This document shows positions 22,661-34,929 of a stretch of 64,000 nucleotides of DNA, piece after piece. The notes beneath the pieces are model-generated. The model was not told where the DNA came from and did not search any database. It worked only from the letters and a program-made list of their open reading frames with translations. Origin of the DNA: Eublepharis macularius (taxonomy: Eukaryota; Chordata; Lepidosauria; Squamata; Eublepharidae). Positions within the stretch are counted from its first letter, which is position 1. The number at the start of each line of letters is the position of its first letter. The DNA lies in the NCBI RefSeq assembly GCF_028583425.1, contig NC_072801.1, positions 19,736,001-19,800,000 of the forward strand. Direction: 5' to 3'. A program made the translations under genes and the position numbers.

Positions 22661-24904
22661 TCAATTGAGGGTTGGGCGAATAACTGGGGCTAATAGCAGC
22701 TATTGTTTAAAAAGCACAGTGGAAAGGAGTTTTTGTAAAAAGGTAGAAAGGGTGGGGTTTTTTTTCATAAAACCCTCCTTTGGGTCACAGTCCCCTTCTT
22801 GCAGCAGCCTTATAATCTTTAAAACATTTAGAAGGTTTAATCAAGGGTCTCTTAATTTGCATCTGCTTGTACCATCAGTGGCCTCTCTGGCCCATGAAAC
22901 CTTATACTACAAAAAAATGTTACCCTTTAAAAGTGCCACAAGGCTCTTTGCTTCCCTTCTTGTGGACTTGTTTAGAGTAGCAAACATAAATGCAAAGCTC
23001 CTTAAGAAGGCTGTTTTGAAATGAGGTTTGCATGCAAGTATAAGATGAAGAAAGAGTTCCAGATACCGCATTTCTGCTAAAATGTATAACCTATTCAGAT
23101 GTATCAGCCTGGGTTTAGAGATTACCTAGAAAAGTATTGTGAAGGATGTAGTGGCTTTAAGATAAGAATCGCCTGTCCTGTCCAGACAGGCATCAGCTCC
23201 GGTTTCATATTGATGCTGTTTTGGGCATTTCATTAGTCAGCTTAAGAGATACTCCCATTCTATATATACTTCACTCCAAGCCATCACTAATAAGCTGTAC
23301 CCAGTTGCCTTTCTATAAATGAACCTTCCCTTCTTTGCAATGTTGGCCAGCTGCAGGCTGCAGAAAACTTTTGTCATTATTCTCCTGCTTGTTTTAAAGT
23401 TTGTAGTGGGTGATGTCCCCTTCTCACCATTTTTGTAAAATGAAAGTGGTGTGGAAACCAACCTTTGGGAAAATAGTCTTGCCTTGATTGTATTCATTCC
23501 AGCGCACGTAACTGCACAGATCTTGCAGATGTGAGTCATGCTTTGAAAGGCATACTTGGACATGGATCACTCTGTCCTACCTGGACTCAGGTGGGGAAAA
23601 GGATACTGCAGCAAGGTGGGGACAGCTGCTAGCAATATGATTAGTACCCTCCATTTTAATAAATTCTGAAAGAATCCAGAAAATGTTTATCAGCCCTCCC
23701 TCAATAGTAATTTGAACACTCGTAGTCGTAACTAGTAGTACCAGGCAGCTGTTTGTAGGGGAGGGAATAGTAAAATGTCATATTCAGCCATACTGGAGGA
23801 TTATTGGACTGGAGCCCCTTTTGTTTGCTTTTCTCAAATTCTGAAAGGATATTTTATATATACATATTAAAATAATGCTGCCTATCATAGTTAATTAGGG
23901 CATGCTCAGTGTTTGCATTCCTTCTATAGTATTTTTCATTTGTGAAGGACTTTACCAGAACTGTGGAATTTATCTGTGCAAGAAACCTATGGGGGTACGA
24001 TAGCCTGGGACACATTGCCTTGCCTAAAGCTGTGCAGTGGTGCTGCACAACTGAAGGGCGTGCCACATAAGACATTCTTCTCCAAGAGGATGCCTGTATC
24101 TGTGTTGTGTGTGACCTTTGCCAGGGGCGGGGGGACCTGTGGCTGTGTGGTAAAGACTGAGCTTTGCTGACAGAAGTATCAGTGGTGAAAAGATTTCGGC
24201 AGGTATTGGGAAAGACATTTCTCTGCCTGAAACCCCAGCAAGCCGCTGCCAATCACAGTAGACTGTACTGAGTTAGACAGCTCCGTGATCTGTCTCTGCA
24301 TTACCTACTGGAAACATCTTCAGCCTTTACAGGCCCACTAACATGGGATTCACTGAACTGCAAGCACATGGCATCGGAGTCCCATGGCGGGAAGAGGGGA
24401 AAACAGAATTATGAGCTCACAGGCATCAATGCCAGGACCATGGGCAAGCAAGCCAGAAGAACAGGGCTGGAAAAACAAGCCAAGCATCAGCAAGTGTGCC
24501 AGAGTGAGGAACAAGACAAAGGTCAACCTCCTTACCCTACTGAGTGACCACACCTACCTGTCCTGCTGGTCTTGGCATGTGTGCCAAGAGAGGCAGGAGA
24601 CAGGACACCTATGTGCCCTGTGTAGTGGGTCATTTCAAAAGGCTTCAAAGAACATTGCTGCTCTATAGGGGCTTATGACACACCAGAAGGGACTTCAGGG
24701 ATGCACCTGAGGTTCCTGGCCCATGGGCTGAAGAGCTACTGTCATCCTAGACAGACAGATCACTGCTCTGGAAATGTTTGTTGCAGGGAAGCAGAGGATC
24801 AGCAAGAAAAACTGCTAAACTGGGCAGAAAGGTATATAGATATATAATATAACAGCTTCCCATTGAGGGGCATCTAACAGTTCCTCTTTACATTAGATAT
24901 AGAA

Positions 24905-24980
24905 TCTGATGTAATCCGCCCTGAGCCTGTTCACAGGGAGGGCGGAATAGAAATATAATGAAATAAAAATAAATAAATGT
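24905..24980 (+). repeat. L2-like LINE 3' tail
   Basis: TAATCCGCCCTGAGCC, then GGGAGGGCGGAATAGAAAT and an AAATA-rich end. This matches the tail of the L2 element at 61715-61784. Confidence 0.75.
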
Positions 24981-25960
24981 GTAAAACATCAAAGAACTTA
25001 GACGTAGGCCTTGAGCGGGTGCAGGTTTTTCCATATGCCCCTTAGCTTAAAAAGGGGGGGGGGATTTTATATCAGCCAGGATTCTGTTGCTCTCTCCCAC
25101 CCTTGGGGGAAAAAAACCATTAAATCAGCTAGTCCAGTTTAAAGAAAGCCACTAACTGCCCTTAACTCCTACCAATGTGAGCTTCTAGGACAGAGGAGGA
25201 ACTAAATGATTCACTGCCCTTTTCCTCAGAGCCAGGCCATTGTTGTTTTCTAAAAACCTTTGGAAGCATCACCCTTGCTGTCCCTCTTTTCCTCCATCGT
25301 TAAGAGAAGCATTCAGTTTATTTAAATAGCTCTTTGGGACATACTGTTCAGCTGACAGCCTGCATTTTAGTGGGATGCTCTTTGAGGTCTGTCACATCCA
25401 GTTTCCTTTGAAGCCATATCAATATGTGCATAGGCAGATGTGGGCATGTGACAGGTAGCCCTGATTGCCAACCAGCCAGTAATGGGACCTTCACATTTCC
25501 TTTAATCTCAGCTTACGGTTTTAGCATTTACATCATGTTTGAAGTTGCCCTGACAAGTGAGCCTAGAAAACCACTGTTTGGCATTTCTAAACACCCTTTG
25601 GGAGTCATTTCGAGGTGGGAACGGTAAATTAATGATATTTCAAAAACGTTCCTAATATGTCTGCAACAGTAAATTAGGGTATGTGCTTCCCCTTCCTGTT
25701 GAATCACATAACTGTTTTCTGCCCATTTGTCCAGAATGGCTGGAGATGTGCAGGCTGACATGGTTAAAAAGTAAATTCTGTACACCAACACACATCACAG
25801 CGACAGTCCTGAATATACATAATTAGATGGCCTGAAGGGGTAGAATGGACTGTATTTCTTCAAGCCGTGTGTAATGGATGCCATTTTTGAATGCCCCCTT
25901 CGCAGTTCCATCAGCTGGCAATAACGCTGCAGAAGGAAAGGTGGGGAGGGCTGGTGTCAT

Positions 25961-26068
25961 ACTACATGATTGAGTGGAAGGCAAGTACAGCGCAAGTGAA
26001 CAGGGAAGAATACATGTGAGTCTGTTCACTTGCAGTTCAAGTGTCATTCGTCAGTTGCAGCTTGGCCC
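25961..26068. mobile_element. Half of a palindromic TIR element
   Basis: Matches the right half of the element at 42752-42958: GTGAACAGGGAAGAATACAT, then GTGAGTCTGTTCACTTGCAG, ending GCAGCTTGGCCC. The left half is missing. Confidence 0.75.
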
Positions 26069-26074
26069 GTAGTG

Positions 26075-26228
26075 AACAGAAGACTAGGATCGAGGAGCTC
26101 CAGTTTCAAATCCCCAGTTGAAGCTCTCTGGGCTATCTTGGGCCACTCCGTCTCTGTCAGCCTGACCTGCCACACAGATGGTAAAATAGGAAGCAATATT
26201 TATGCCACACTGAGTGCCTTGGAGGAAA
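26075..26228 (+). repeat. tRNA-derived SINE, family 2, diverged
   Basis: AGACTAGGATCGAGGAGCTC, TTTCAAATCCCC (box B remnant) and TGGGCCACTCCGTCTCTGTC follow the order of the SINE at 36690-36870. The first tRNA-like part is lost. Confidence 0.6.
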
Positions 26229-27803
26229 TGTACAGCTAGAACAAGACCTCTGCTGACCAATAGCAGCTAGAACCAGCAGAAGACTGCTAATTTTGAACTG
26301 TGTTACAAGTGTATGCTGCTTTAGAAGTAGAAAAGGGGGCTCTAAATATTAAAGAATATCTGGCCATCATCATGGATCGCTTGACTGTGAAGTGCCTGAG
26401 GATACCAGGAAAAAGCAGAAAGGATCTAAAGAGAAGGACTTGTAGGTAGGAGCAAAAATGGAATTGTAACTCTAGAAGGAAGCAGGCACTCATGTCCTGG
26501 AGCCTCCTGTGGCCTTTCTAATGTTTGCGTGTGTGCGTAAAGCAATTTTCATTAAAATAAAAAATAAAGTGAAATTTAATTTTCTAAACATTTCCCCCAA
26601 CAGAAGTAAAAAGTCGTATCAGACTAGTAACATCTATGTATGCTGGGCCCACTAAGTGGTCTTCAGCTCATGGGTTAGGTCCCTAAAATGGGTTGCAGAG
26701 TCCTTGTAGAGCTACCAGTTTATGCTGCCTTTTGGACAAACTTCCTGCCAAATGTGCATGCTTAGGAATCGTGCCTTCTTGTCTCCCTTTGCACATATAG
26801 CCGGGAGGAGCAGCAAGTGAGGTCACTGAGTGGAGAGTATTCCCCCATGACACTGACCCTTGGCTTGCTCCTCACGATGCTACACCTCCTGATGCTCAGC
26901 TAGTATTTCATGTCCTGGCTGTCTTGGTCTGCTGCCCACATTCATATCCTTAAACACTCATGAGGTCATGACTCTTCCCTGGTTTTTGTGATGTGACTGA
27001 AACCACATGACTTCCTATCACATGGTTGCAGTGGGTCCCAGATCTGGAAATGTGGATGATGACTATTGAAATAACTATGCAGGCTGCACCCACCCTGAAT
27101 TCCAGCCCTGCACGTTAAGGGGGAAAGAGACAGAGTTGCTAAAGGAAGTGAGACCAAGTAGGCAGGGAACAGAAAAGCCAGGCCTTTCCCACCCTGACTT
27201 GAATGAACCAGCCCCTTCTTTGGCTGTAGGCTTCTAGCATCTCATATGGCAGCCTTCCTTGGGTATGTGAATGCAGAGTAGGAGGCTGTTACTCTTATCA
27301 TGTAGAGCTTTTGTTCATTCATGATTGTTTACTCCAGCAAGCAACCCTACTATGCTTTTTTGTTTGTTTGTTTGGCTGACTTCCCCAGCTGGTGCACTTT
27401 CTGTGGACCTCAGAATACAAGGAACAATTCTTTATCAACACTCCTCTTGTTCCAAATGCACTTGTAATTTATTTATTTTTTTAGAAAAAGCAGACAACCG
27501 TTCGATCCTCTTTTTTTAAAAGGCATTGTGGGAGAGAGGTTAGACTCCCTTGGTACAAGGAAGAAAACTGAGTTCAAACCCTAAAATAGCACCTTTTCTT
27601 GAATTTCCATTGAGAAAAATCAGAAGAATGACCCCCCAATAATGAATACACCAAATTCTAAAGGAAACTACAACAAATATGGTACTGTTTTTGAAACCAT
27701 AATGAACAGGTCAGTCCAGGCTTCACCTGAAAATCTATTGGAATTGGATTTTGATGTCAGTTTCCAGGTTTCTTACTGCATTTTTTTGGTATTTTGGTTA
27801 CAG

Positions 27804-27928
27804 TGGGAACCAAGATAGAAGAGTCAACACAGCCCTCACCAATTCAATCAAAAAATTCACTACTGGAACTTGCCCCTGCCTCCACCTCCCAGATCACAGA
27901 GAAGGATGAGAGCCTGAATCTGCATTGA
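27804..27928 (+). CDS. IQCK: IQCK last coding exon: divergent C-terminal tail
   Basis: A strong polypyrimidine tract and TTGGTTACAG precede this exon. Joined in phase 1 to the exon at 15430, it reads MGTKIEESTQPSPIQSKNSL then LELAPASTSQITEKDESLNL and H, followed by TGA at 27926-27928. The first residues align loosely with human IQCK (MGTKIEES against VKCKMEDD), and the phase fits. The rest is Ser/Thr/Glu-rich, low in hydrophobics and probably disordered, and longer than the human tail as I remember it. No transcript was available, so the exon rests on splice signals, phase and the open frame. Confidence 0.75.
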
Positions 27929-28440
27929 CAATGTTTGTAGGCCATCCCCCTCCCGGGGGTGGGGGTGGGAGGAAGGAGTTGGGCCTTAATGTGCTGTTTA
28001 ATTATGCTGTCAAAAAACTCCTTATCAGCTGCTGACTGATAGGAATTTTTACCTGTATCAGAGTGTTAATACAGACCTGAAGCACCTAACCAGTCTAGTC
28101 TTTCAAAGTTGAACTCCATCCAACAGAACCAAGAAGTCAGTTCTCATCTCATATAATCCAAGAGTCCTGTAACCTGAGCTTGATCTCATCAAATTCAGTG
28201 TGATGGACCAAACCTGGCCATTTTGGTTTAAGTGGAGGCTGTGAATTGGGTTGAAAGTGATCAATGATCCAGGCATCAACTGAAGTTCTGACAGAGCTAG
28301 TGCTGTAATCTTCATAGGATGCTGGGGGAGATAAATGTCCATTGTATTCTCCTAAAAATTTCTGTTAGAGGGAACAGAAGACAATCGGGGGTTTCTACCC
28401 AGTTTTCACACTATCGTATAGTAATAAAGAGCCTGCTGAA
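27929..28440 (+). other. IQCK: Putative IQCK 3' UTR with candidate poly(A) signal
   Basis: Non-coding sequence after the IQCK stop. AATAAA occurs at 28423-28428 and is the first canonical signal I noticed after the stop codon. A G/C-rich simple stretch lies near 27945-27970. The true 3' end is not determined. Confidence 0.35.
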
Positions 28441-28839
28441 GCTGGGAATGTCAATCCAGCTGTTTTCTGCTGCCCCCCTGCTTAAACACACACCAATGTC
28501 AAGGCAGTATGATCTAATCAAACTCATCCATTTAAGTGGAACCCTTTGTCCTGGAGTTAAAACTTTTGCAGGAGTCACAGGCACACAACAAGATGGCCAC
28601 TGCTTTTAAAAACAAGTTCAAGCATCCTTGGTCACCATGAGCGTGTCATCAGAGTTAACTGAAGGTTCTGCTGTCCCCAGTTCTTCTGAACAGCTGGCAG
28701 CCTCTCATCTTCAGAAACTGGGGCTGCAGACCACAGAACGTTGCAGCAGCTAGGACCGCTAGACTGTACACAAGATGCGCCACCAACACTCTCACATGCT
28801 GATAGTTAAAACGAAGCCTATGTCCAATGACCACAACAA

Positions 28840-31800
28840 TGTAAGTAAATAGTAAAGCCTTTATTTTAATTTTTGTTAAGAACAGCATTTTGAAAATAAA
28901 GTATATTTGCCCATGCTTTACAACTTCTTTTTAATCTTGTATATTTATGTACAGTCATTATGGTACACATTGATTGTCTTGAAAACCCTTCAAAGATGTA
29001 CAAGGTTAACGGTATGCAACAGTCAGCAGCGAGGAAGGGGTACATTATAAAACACACATTAATACATTTAATAAATATATATATTATCAAAAATGAGACT
29101 TGGCTCTCGTAAGTTAATAAAAAGCACCTGCTGTGTAATCTGGTAAAATGGTACGATAGCCTGGCCTGTTTTTATAAAAGCTACAGTGCTTATGTTTTTC
29201 CCGCCTGGGGTTAGAACCAAGGCATAAAGCCGAAAAGTTAACCAGATAGGAGGGGCTGTCCTTATAAATGCGGACACAGCTAGAATTCTAACACATCTTG
29301 CTAATCTAGAGTTTCATCCCTAGGAAGGTCTTTTCTGGGGACACGCTACCTTTCAAAACACCATGATTTGAGCCCTGAAAAATATTCATCACAATCCTCT
29401 CCAGGGAGAGGCCAGTGTGGAAACAACCTTTCACTTCTAGATTGCCCGTGCCAAGAACTCAAAGGGGCTGATGCAGGGGAAAGACCCCCTGGTTCTAACT
29501 TGTGTGATTGCTCCACACACAGCGCCACTGAACAGACAGTAGCACTAGCTCCCCATCAGTGGAACTGGCAATACAAAATTCCACAGGGCTTCAACTGGAC
29601 AGCCCAGCTTTCATGGAATTGGTACACCACAGCCAGTTAGTGGAGGTGAACGTGTCGTTCACAGAAAATAAAGAATGCTTGATGTATTGAGATGTTTGAC
29701 ATTTTCTGGAATGTGCTTACTCGACCCAGCTAGTCCTTGGGAGTTCTGCTGTTGGCATCAGAGAGGTGTGGGTTGCAACCCATGGGCACAGTCCTCATGT
29801 AAATGCTATTGAAACAGTGAAGCTTTACTGATAAATTGCCTGGAGTTCTAGCTCTTTTGCTGCCAGCTATCATGGGTGGAAACCACTTAGCTCATTTAGA
29901 AAACTCTAATGTAACCAAGTTCCAAGGTGCTGTAGCACTTCATTGTTTTCTGTCATAAAAGCATTATTAAGTTGGCAATGGTGGAGAACATAGTAGCTTT
30001 TATGTTTACCAAAGTGAGTTACCATGAAACTGACTCCCTACATAATTTGTGCTTACTGTTGTGAAGTTGTTTTGCTCACCAGATGCTCTACATTCTAAAT
30101 AATTTTCAGAAAAGGCAAAAAGTATTGACACCTCTGTTACATTAACAAAAATATAACAAACACAAAAGTGCCTTTTTATTTCCAATCATACATTGTTTGG
30201 GGTGCATCTAACATCACAAACACCACAGACTGAGAAAAAAATTAAGTGGTTCAAAAATAAGTTGCTGTGGGAAATATATATAAATCCCTTTTATAGTTTA
30301 AAATTAACACACCTCCTACCACTACATATCACGGGCCAAGTTCACATGAGCAGTAAATGGAAGTCCTGTGTTTGCAGGATCCAGCCCTGTCTTTGTTTAA
30401 GATCCCAAACTGCCATTGGCTTAATGGGGAGCAGGATTGCTAAATCCCTTCTTGTCTAGAAAAGAAAAATTAAACATCTTAATATTTCTGAATCAGCTTT
30501 TTAAAGAAAAGTTGCCCCTCAAATTAAAAATAGATTAGTTTGTTTCCATTGATTTTTGCTAACATTAAACTGTTCTGCCATTTATACCATGTTCATCTTA
30601 CACGTTTCAGAAACCCATTTTCAAACTGCAGCTCTACTTTAAAAAATACATGCACATTATACAGGAAAGCATCAAACAGGATTTTTGTATAGTGCCAAAT
30701 TTAACATTTTCTGAATTCAACTTTTTAAATCACAATACTTTATTCTTTTTTGAGCAAGGCCTCTTTTAAAACAGGAATGTCTAGATTGCTTGGCAATAGA
30801 AAATCCCTGGCCTTTACCATGTGTTTCTCCTTAATCAACTTTTATCATTGATTCAAGGTCTGATGAATATTTTTGTAAAAGTATGTATGTGTCTTGTTTG
30901 TCTTGGTCAGAGTTATCTCTCAGGAGGTAACTTGGTTCTTGTGATGATGCACAACAGAAAATTATTGCTATTCTCTACTTTTAAAAGTTGAAAAATGTTA
31001 AATAACTTTGCTATGAGAATCGTGGTGTGTTAAGGGATATTTTTTAGAATACCACAGGGGATATCACATTCATCCTGATCTCTCATCCCCCTTCTCTGTC
31101 AAAATAAAGGCTTGTGTGGTCTAGAGCCCCCATGAAAGTTCATGCTAGAATAAAAACTTCTTACAGATGACACAAGACCTATGTTCATTTTTGCTGTGAA
31201 ATACTAACACAGCTACTCCTCGGGAATTTTTTCTTGGTCAGGGAGAACATTTTAGTGTGTGTGGGGTTAGCTACATGGTCTCATTAACATGGTAAATCTG
31301 TACCTTGGCCTGAATCCCTTTAGATTGCAGGTGGGATCCATGTGATGGAACATCTTTCCCAAACAATCAATTTTTTTCCACAGAGAAAGCTAACAGGAAT
31401 TGAACTAGAACCCCTTCTCCACACATCTGAGAGAGGGTTTCCAACCTGTCCTCCTCCCAGACGTGGTAGTTTTCTACAGGCATGTTTTATTTTGGTACAC
31501 TTCACCCACCCACCCCCCATCTGCAGTCTGAAGCAGCACAAGCTCAAGTCTAGTCAATAGTAGAAACGAGGTATGTGAAGAAAAAGAGATTTTTCCACCC
31601 ACCAAAAGAAATAGGGGTTTTTTTCCTTCTGCAAGATACAGCTGGTAGCTTTTCCTTGTTGAAGCTACTGAGCTATTCATTGTTGTCTGTATATATCTTT
31701 TTATTGATCGTTCAAAAGAGAAATGTATTTATGCCAGAGCAAATGCGAAAAGAAAAGGTCGATTTTGCTACCTATTTTGTAATCTTATGTCCTAAGACAA

Positions 31801-33244
31801 GAAACCAACCAACCAAACTCAATAGTTTTTAATCTCTAGGAAAGCAGAGTGCAATGGTGGCCAGCACTGAGGATGTAATGACTGATTCACATGCCCAATA
31901 TGCATTTAAATGCTAAATAATGAAGGAATGATTTTGCTGAACACCATTAAAACCATGGAAATATGAAAAAGGCAGTGAGAACATGGTACCCTCTGGAAAG
32001 AAAAAAGAAAGAAAACCTTTCCCCAATAACCAAAAGAAAAACAATCCCATACAAAATAAAAGGCTCCATATTAAATTGACCACACAATAAAATGCAATAA
32101 AATTAACAAACCATTTGCAGTCCATGAAGCTTCAGTGTTTAGCTGGGGATGGGAAGGAATATGTAGTAGGGAGGGGAGAATTTTGCAGACTGCCCCCCCA
32201 GAGAAGCCCCTCTTACTTTCCTTGTTTTTGTCTTCCATCTTGCTGTTGCAGTTGTGTGTGTGTGATTCTATGAAGTGTACAATAGATGTCCTTAAACTCC
32301 AAGTGGTTCTGGAGATAGTTCATACCTATGATGATGCAAGGGCTATGTTGTCTTGGTCTGCACATACAACTCTGCCTTCTTACACCAGCTTTTGCAGTAT
32401 CCTGCATGCAAGAGGAGGAGTCAGTACTGCCCCACCCCATATGTACACAGATTACCGGGTGACTTTCTGTTGTCACTTCTCAGAAAAAGAAAGCCGGTCA
32501 GGAACCATAGCTGGAGACCAAGTCACCAGATCACAGTTAAGTGCATCTGATAAGCAGGCACCAACACCTGCACTTGTATAGCTTGTATTAGAAACCCACT
32601 AAGTATGTGGCATATAAAAATGAACCTCCTCTTTACTCTGGGGTGAGTTTGTAATCGATGGTCTATTGTGGATTCTAAGGGACAGTCAAGCTGCATTCTA
32701 GATGAATGGGGATGACATTTTTGTGGACCTTTTAGAATTATCAAAGAAGACTGACAAGGTAAAAAGATAACCCTACAAGGCCAATCTCTTACGGCAATGT
32801 GGATTAAATTTTAATAAGGACATTGACTTGATATATTTTGTTTTAGTCTCCTTTCCAAAGCAACCAGTTTGCCTTGCACACTGGCTTCAGATAAAAGCTC
32901 TCTTGCCTTTTCAGAACACTGTGTCCCCTTCTCTCATTTTTCAAAAAAAAAGTGTGCCTACACCTATCTTTAAATATAGTTTCAGCTTATATTTCACTGC
33001 AGAGGTTTCACTTTTATGGTTAGCTTATCAATTCAACAGTGTTCACATTACTTTCTTTTTTTTAAGAAGTAAAACAAGCTATTGCCTCTAGGCCATCCCA
33101 AGCTCCTGGATGGGGTTTTGTTGGGGCGCTGTTTTGCGTTGCTTTGTCCTTTGCTAGCATTGACTCCTCCCTCATAAAGACACACTGCCAGGATATAAAA
33201 TGTGTTAATCATTCTCCATCCTCTAAAAAGCCTATAAAGCTTTT
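28840..33244 (-). other. GPRC5B: Putative GPRC5B 3' UTR
   Basis: The GPRC5B stop codon lies at 33247-33245. Downstream on the minus strand comes about 4.4 kb of AT-rich, mostly repeat-poor sequence, ending near TTTATT at 28860-28865, which is AATAAA on the minus strand. GPRC5B mRNAs in mammals have a 3' UTR of several kilobases, which fits. The AT-rich stretches near 30060-31030 look like ordinary conserved UTR. Other TTTATT sites (for example near 30175) could give shorter forms. An old Penelope-like tail lies inside at 31135-31215. Confidence 0.45.
31135..31215 (+). mobile_element. Penelope-like tail fragment, inside the GPRC5B 3' UTR
   Basis: TTTTTGCTGTGAAATACTAA followed by CACAGCTACTCCTCGGG is a diverged copy of the tail at 18895-18933 (GACTAACACGGCTAACTCCT). 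The preceding bases (AATAAAAACTTCTTACAG) fit the upstream tail. It lies antisense to GPRC5B. Confidence 0.6.
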
Positions 33245-33289
33245 TCACCAAAGGTGTCTTCCAGTGTAACTTGGCGGAGCAGTTGGAAT
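33245..33289 (-). CDS. GPRC5B: GPRC5B last coding exon: C-terminal 14 residues
   Basis: On the minus strand, CTTATTTCCAG is followed by a frame reading IPTAPPSYTGRHLW and TGA. Human GPRC5B ends IPTAPPSHTGRHLW, as I recall it, so 13 of 14 residues agree. The incoming phase is 0, matching the donor after Thr at 35806. This short exon completes the cytoplasmic tail. No other candidate end is needed. Confidence 0.96.
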   Translation of the reverse strand: MPTAPPSYTGRHLW

Positions 33290-34057
33290 CTGGAAATAAG
33301 AATAAACCCATAACTAAGTAGTCTAGATGGTTCAGAAATCACTTTAAAGAGAAAAATAAAGAAGCAGCAGCAGCTAATTACTTAGACAAACACACAATAC
33401 TGTGGCCATGTCCTACAGAAACATAAAGTGCAATTGATCATTTATCAGCTCAGGGGTATTTTCAATGTGACTACAACACCATTGACTTATTTCTGATCTG
33501 TGCATGTGGGCAGCCAAGTTCTCCTTGACCCCTGGAGACACACTGCATGTTGCCTATGTGTATTATGGCAAGTCACCACAGGGGTCAGTGGGAATGATTT
33601 CTGCTGAGAGCAGGCAGAGCCTACAGCTACTGGCTCACTCCCAGCCACTTGCGTCTATAAACTCCACCTACGTTGACATGACGGAGGGCTACTAATGCAG
33701 CCTTGGCCTCCTCATACTGCCTTCCCCTGGTTTCCCCTTAGGATGGCTCAAAAACTCCCACTCTTCCAGAAGACAAAAGCAATTCCTTAACTGCTTAACT
33801 GCAGTTAAGTCCAGAATGATGTGATGGTGCTGGGGGCCAGCAGAATGCTTATGCAGCATGGCCAATCCATCTACAGCAAACAGGAAGAGAAGAAGTGCAA
33901 GAGACTCTCAGAATTCTGAGTGCAAGCATGCCTTTGGAGCTCAAGGATCCCACCTTGGGTGAAATCTAGAAATTCCACTGCACACATTAAGGCAGATATG
34001 GAGGAAGATGCAGTACACATCACTTCTTCCTTCCTTGTTTCTAAATAATGTCTTATT

Positions 34058-34292
34058 TTTATTTAACAGCTTCATTTAAACCCCACCTTTCTCTCCAATG
34101 GGGGCCCAAAGTGGCTTACATAATTCTCTTTTCCTCCATATTATCTCCTCAACAACCCTGTGAGGTAGGTTAGTCTGAGTGGGTGTGACTGACCTAAGGC
34201 AAGCTTCAGTGGCAGAGTACAGATTCGAACCTAGTTCTCCCAGATCCCAGTCCTACAGTATAGCCACTACACCACTCTGGCTCTCAGGATCT
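34058..34292 (-). repeat. tRNA-derived SINE, family 2, antisense
   Basis: On the minus strand this begins with a tRNA-like head (GTGTAGTGGCTATACTGTAG; box B as GGTTCGAATC in the form AGGTTCGAATCTG). The body follows, read on the plus strand as CAACAACCCTGTGAGGTAGG, ending in CCACCTTTCTCTCCAATGGG and an A/T-rich end. A nearly full-length copy of the squamate SINE also seen at 36690 and 45575. Confidence 0.85.
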
Positions 34293-34681
34293 GATCTTAG
34301 GATCAGGGAGTTAATTCCACCGAAATAAGTGAAATTAAGGCTGCATTCAGATATTATAATAAACTATGGGTTGATCAAATCCGAGTTAGCTGCGATGTCT
34401 GAATACAGGAAGTCCCACAAACAAGACTTCATCAGTTGACACTAAACCAGGATTTCAAAACTAGTAGCTGGTATGGTAACCACTGTATGTAAGAATTGTG
34501 GCCCATTGTGAGATCTGAACTGACAAAACACAGTTTTGTTGAATAATATCCTTTCATATAATTCCCTATGTCCTGATGTAGGAAGCGGTACAGCCCTGGC
34601 ACAGGTTACTACCTTACAGGGGCTTTATCTAGAGATGGGCAAGTTCCACTTGGTTCACCTCCACCTTTATTACTCAACTTC

Positions 34682-34929
34682 CTTCCACTGCTGCAGTGTA
34701 GCTCCCAGAGTGACATTAGTAGAAAACTGGGGTCCTTTTCCTCATTAAGATCCAGAGTCTAAAATTTCCCACTTCATCACTAGCTGGAAGCAAGGCTTAT
34801 ATATACTTCCACTGCTGCAGTGTAGCTCCCAGAGTGACATTAGTAGAAAACTGGGGTCCTTTTCCTCATTAAGATCCAGAGTCTAAAATTTCCCACTTCA
34901 TCACTAGCTGGAAGCAAGGCTTATATTTC
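34682..34929. repeat. Identical 124-bp tandem duplication
   Basis: The segment starting CTTCCACTGCTGCAGTGTAG at 34682 is repeated at 34806. I see no difference over about 121 bases, apart from the last few bases at the second junction. It lies in a GPRC5B intron. Such identity implies a recent duplication, gene conversion or an assembly artefact. Confidence 0.95.

Larger units (their letters stand above)
15431..27803 (+). other. IQCK: Last IQCK intron
   Basis: A 12.4-kb phase-1 intron from GTAAGTTG to TTGGTTACAG. It holds SINE fragments, LINE tails, the fold-back Penelope-like element at 18730, a TIR element at 19901 and a LINE C-terminal piece at 21.9-22.7 kb. I see no further exon in the remaining unique sequence, including 22.7-24.9 kb and 26.3-27.8 kb. 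Confidence 0.75.

Noticed and set aside
28655-29277. Chain of short minus-strand open frames downstream of GPRC5B
   Set aside because: They are short, AT-rich and non-homologous, and fit non-coding 3' UTR and intergenic sequence.
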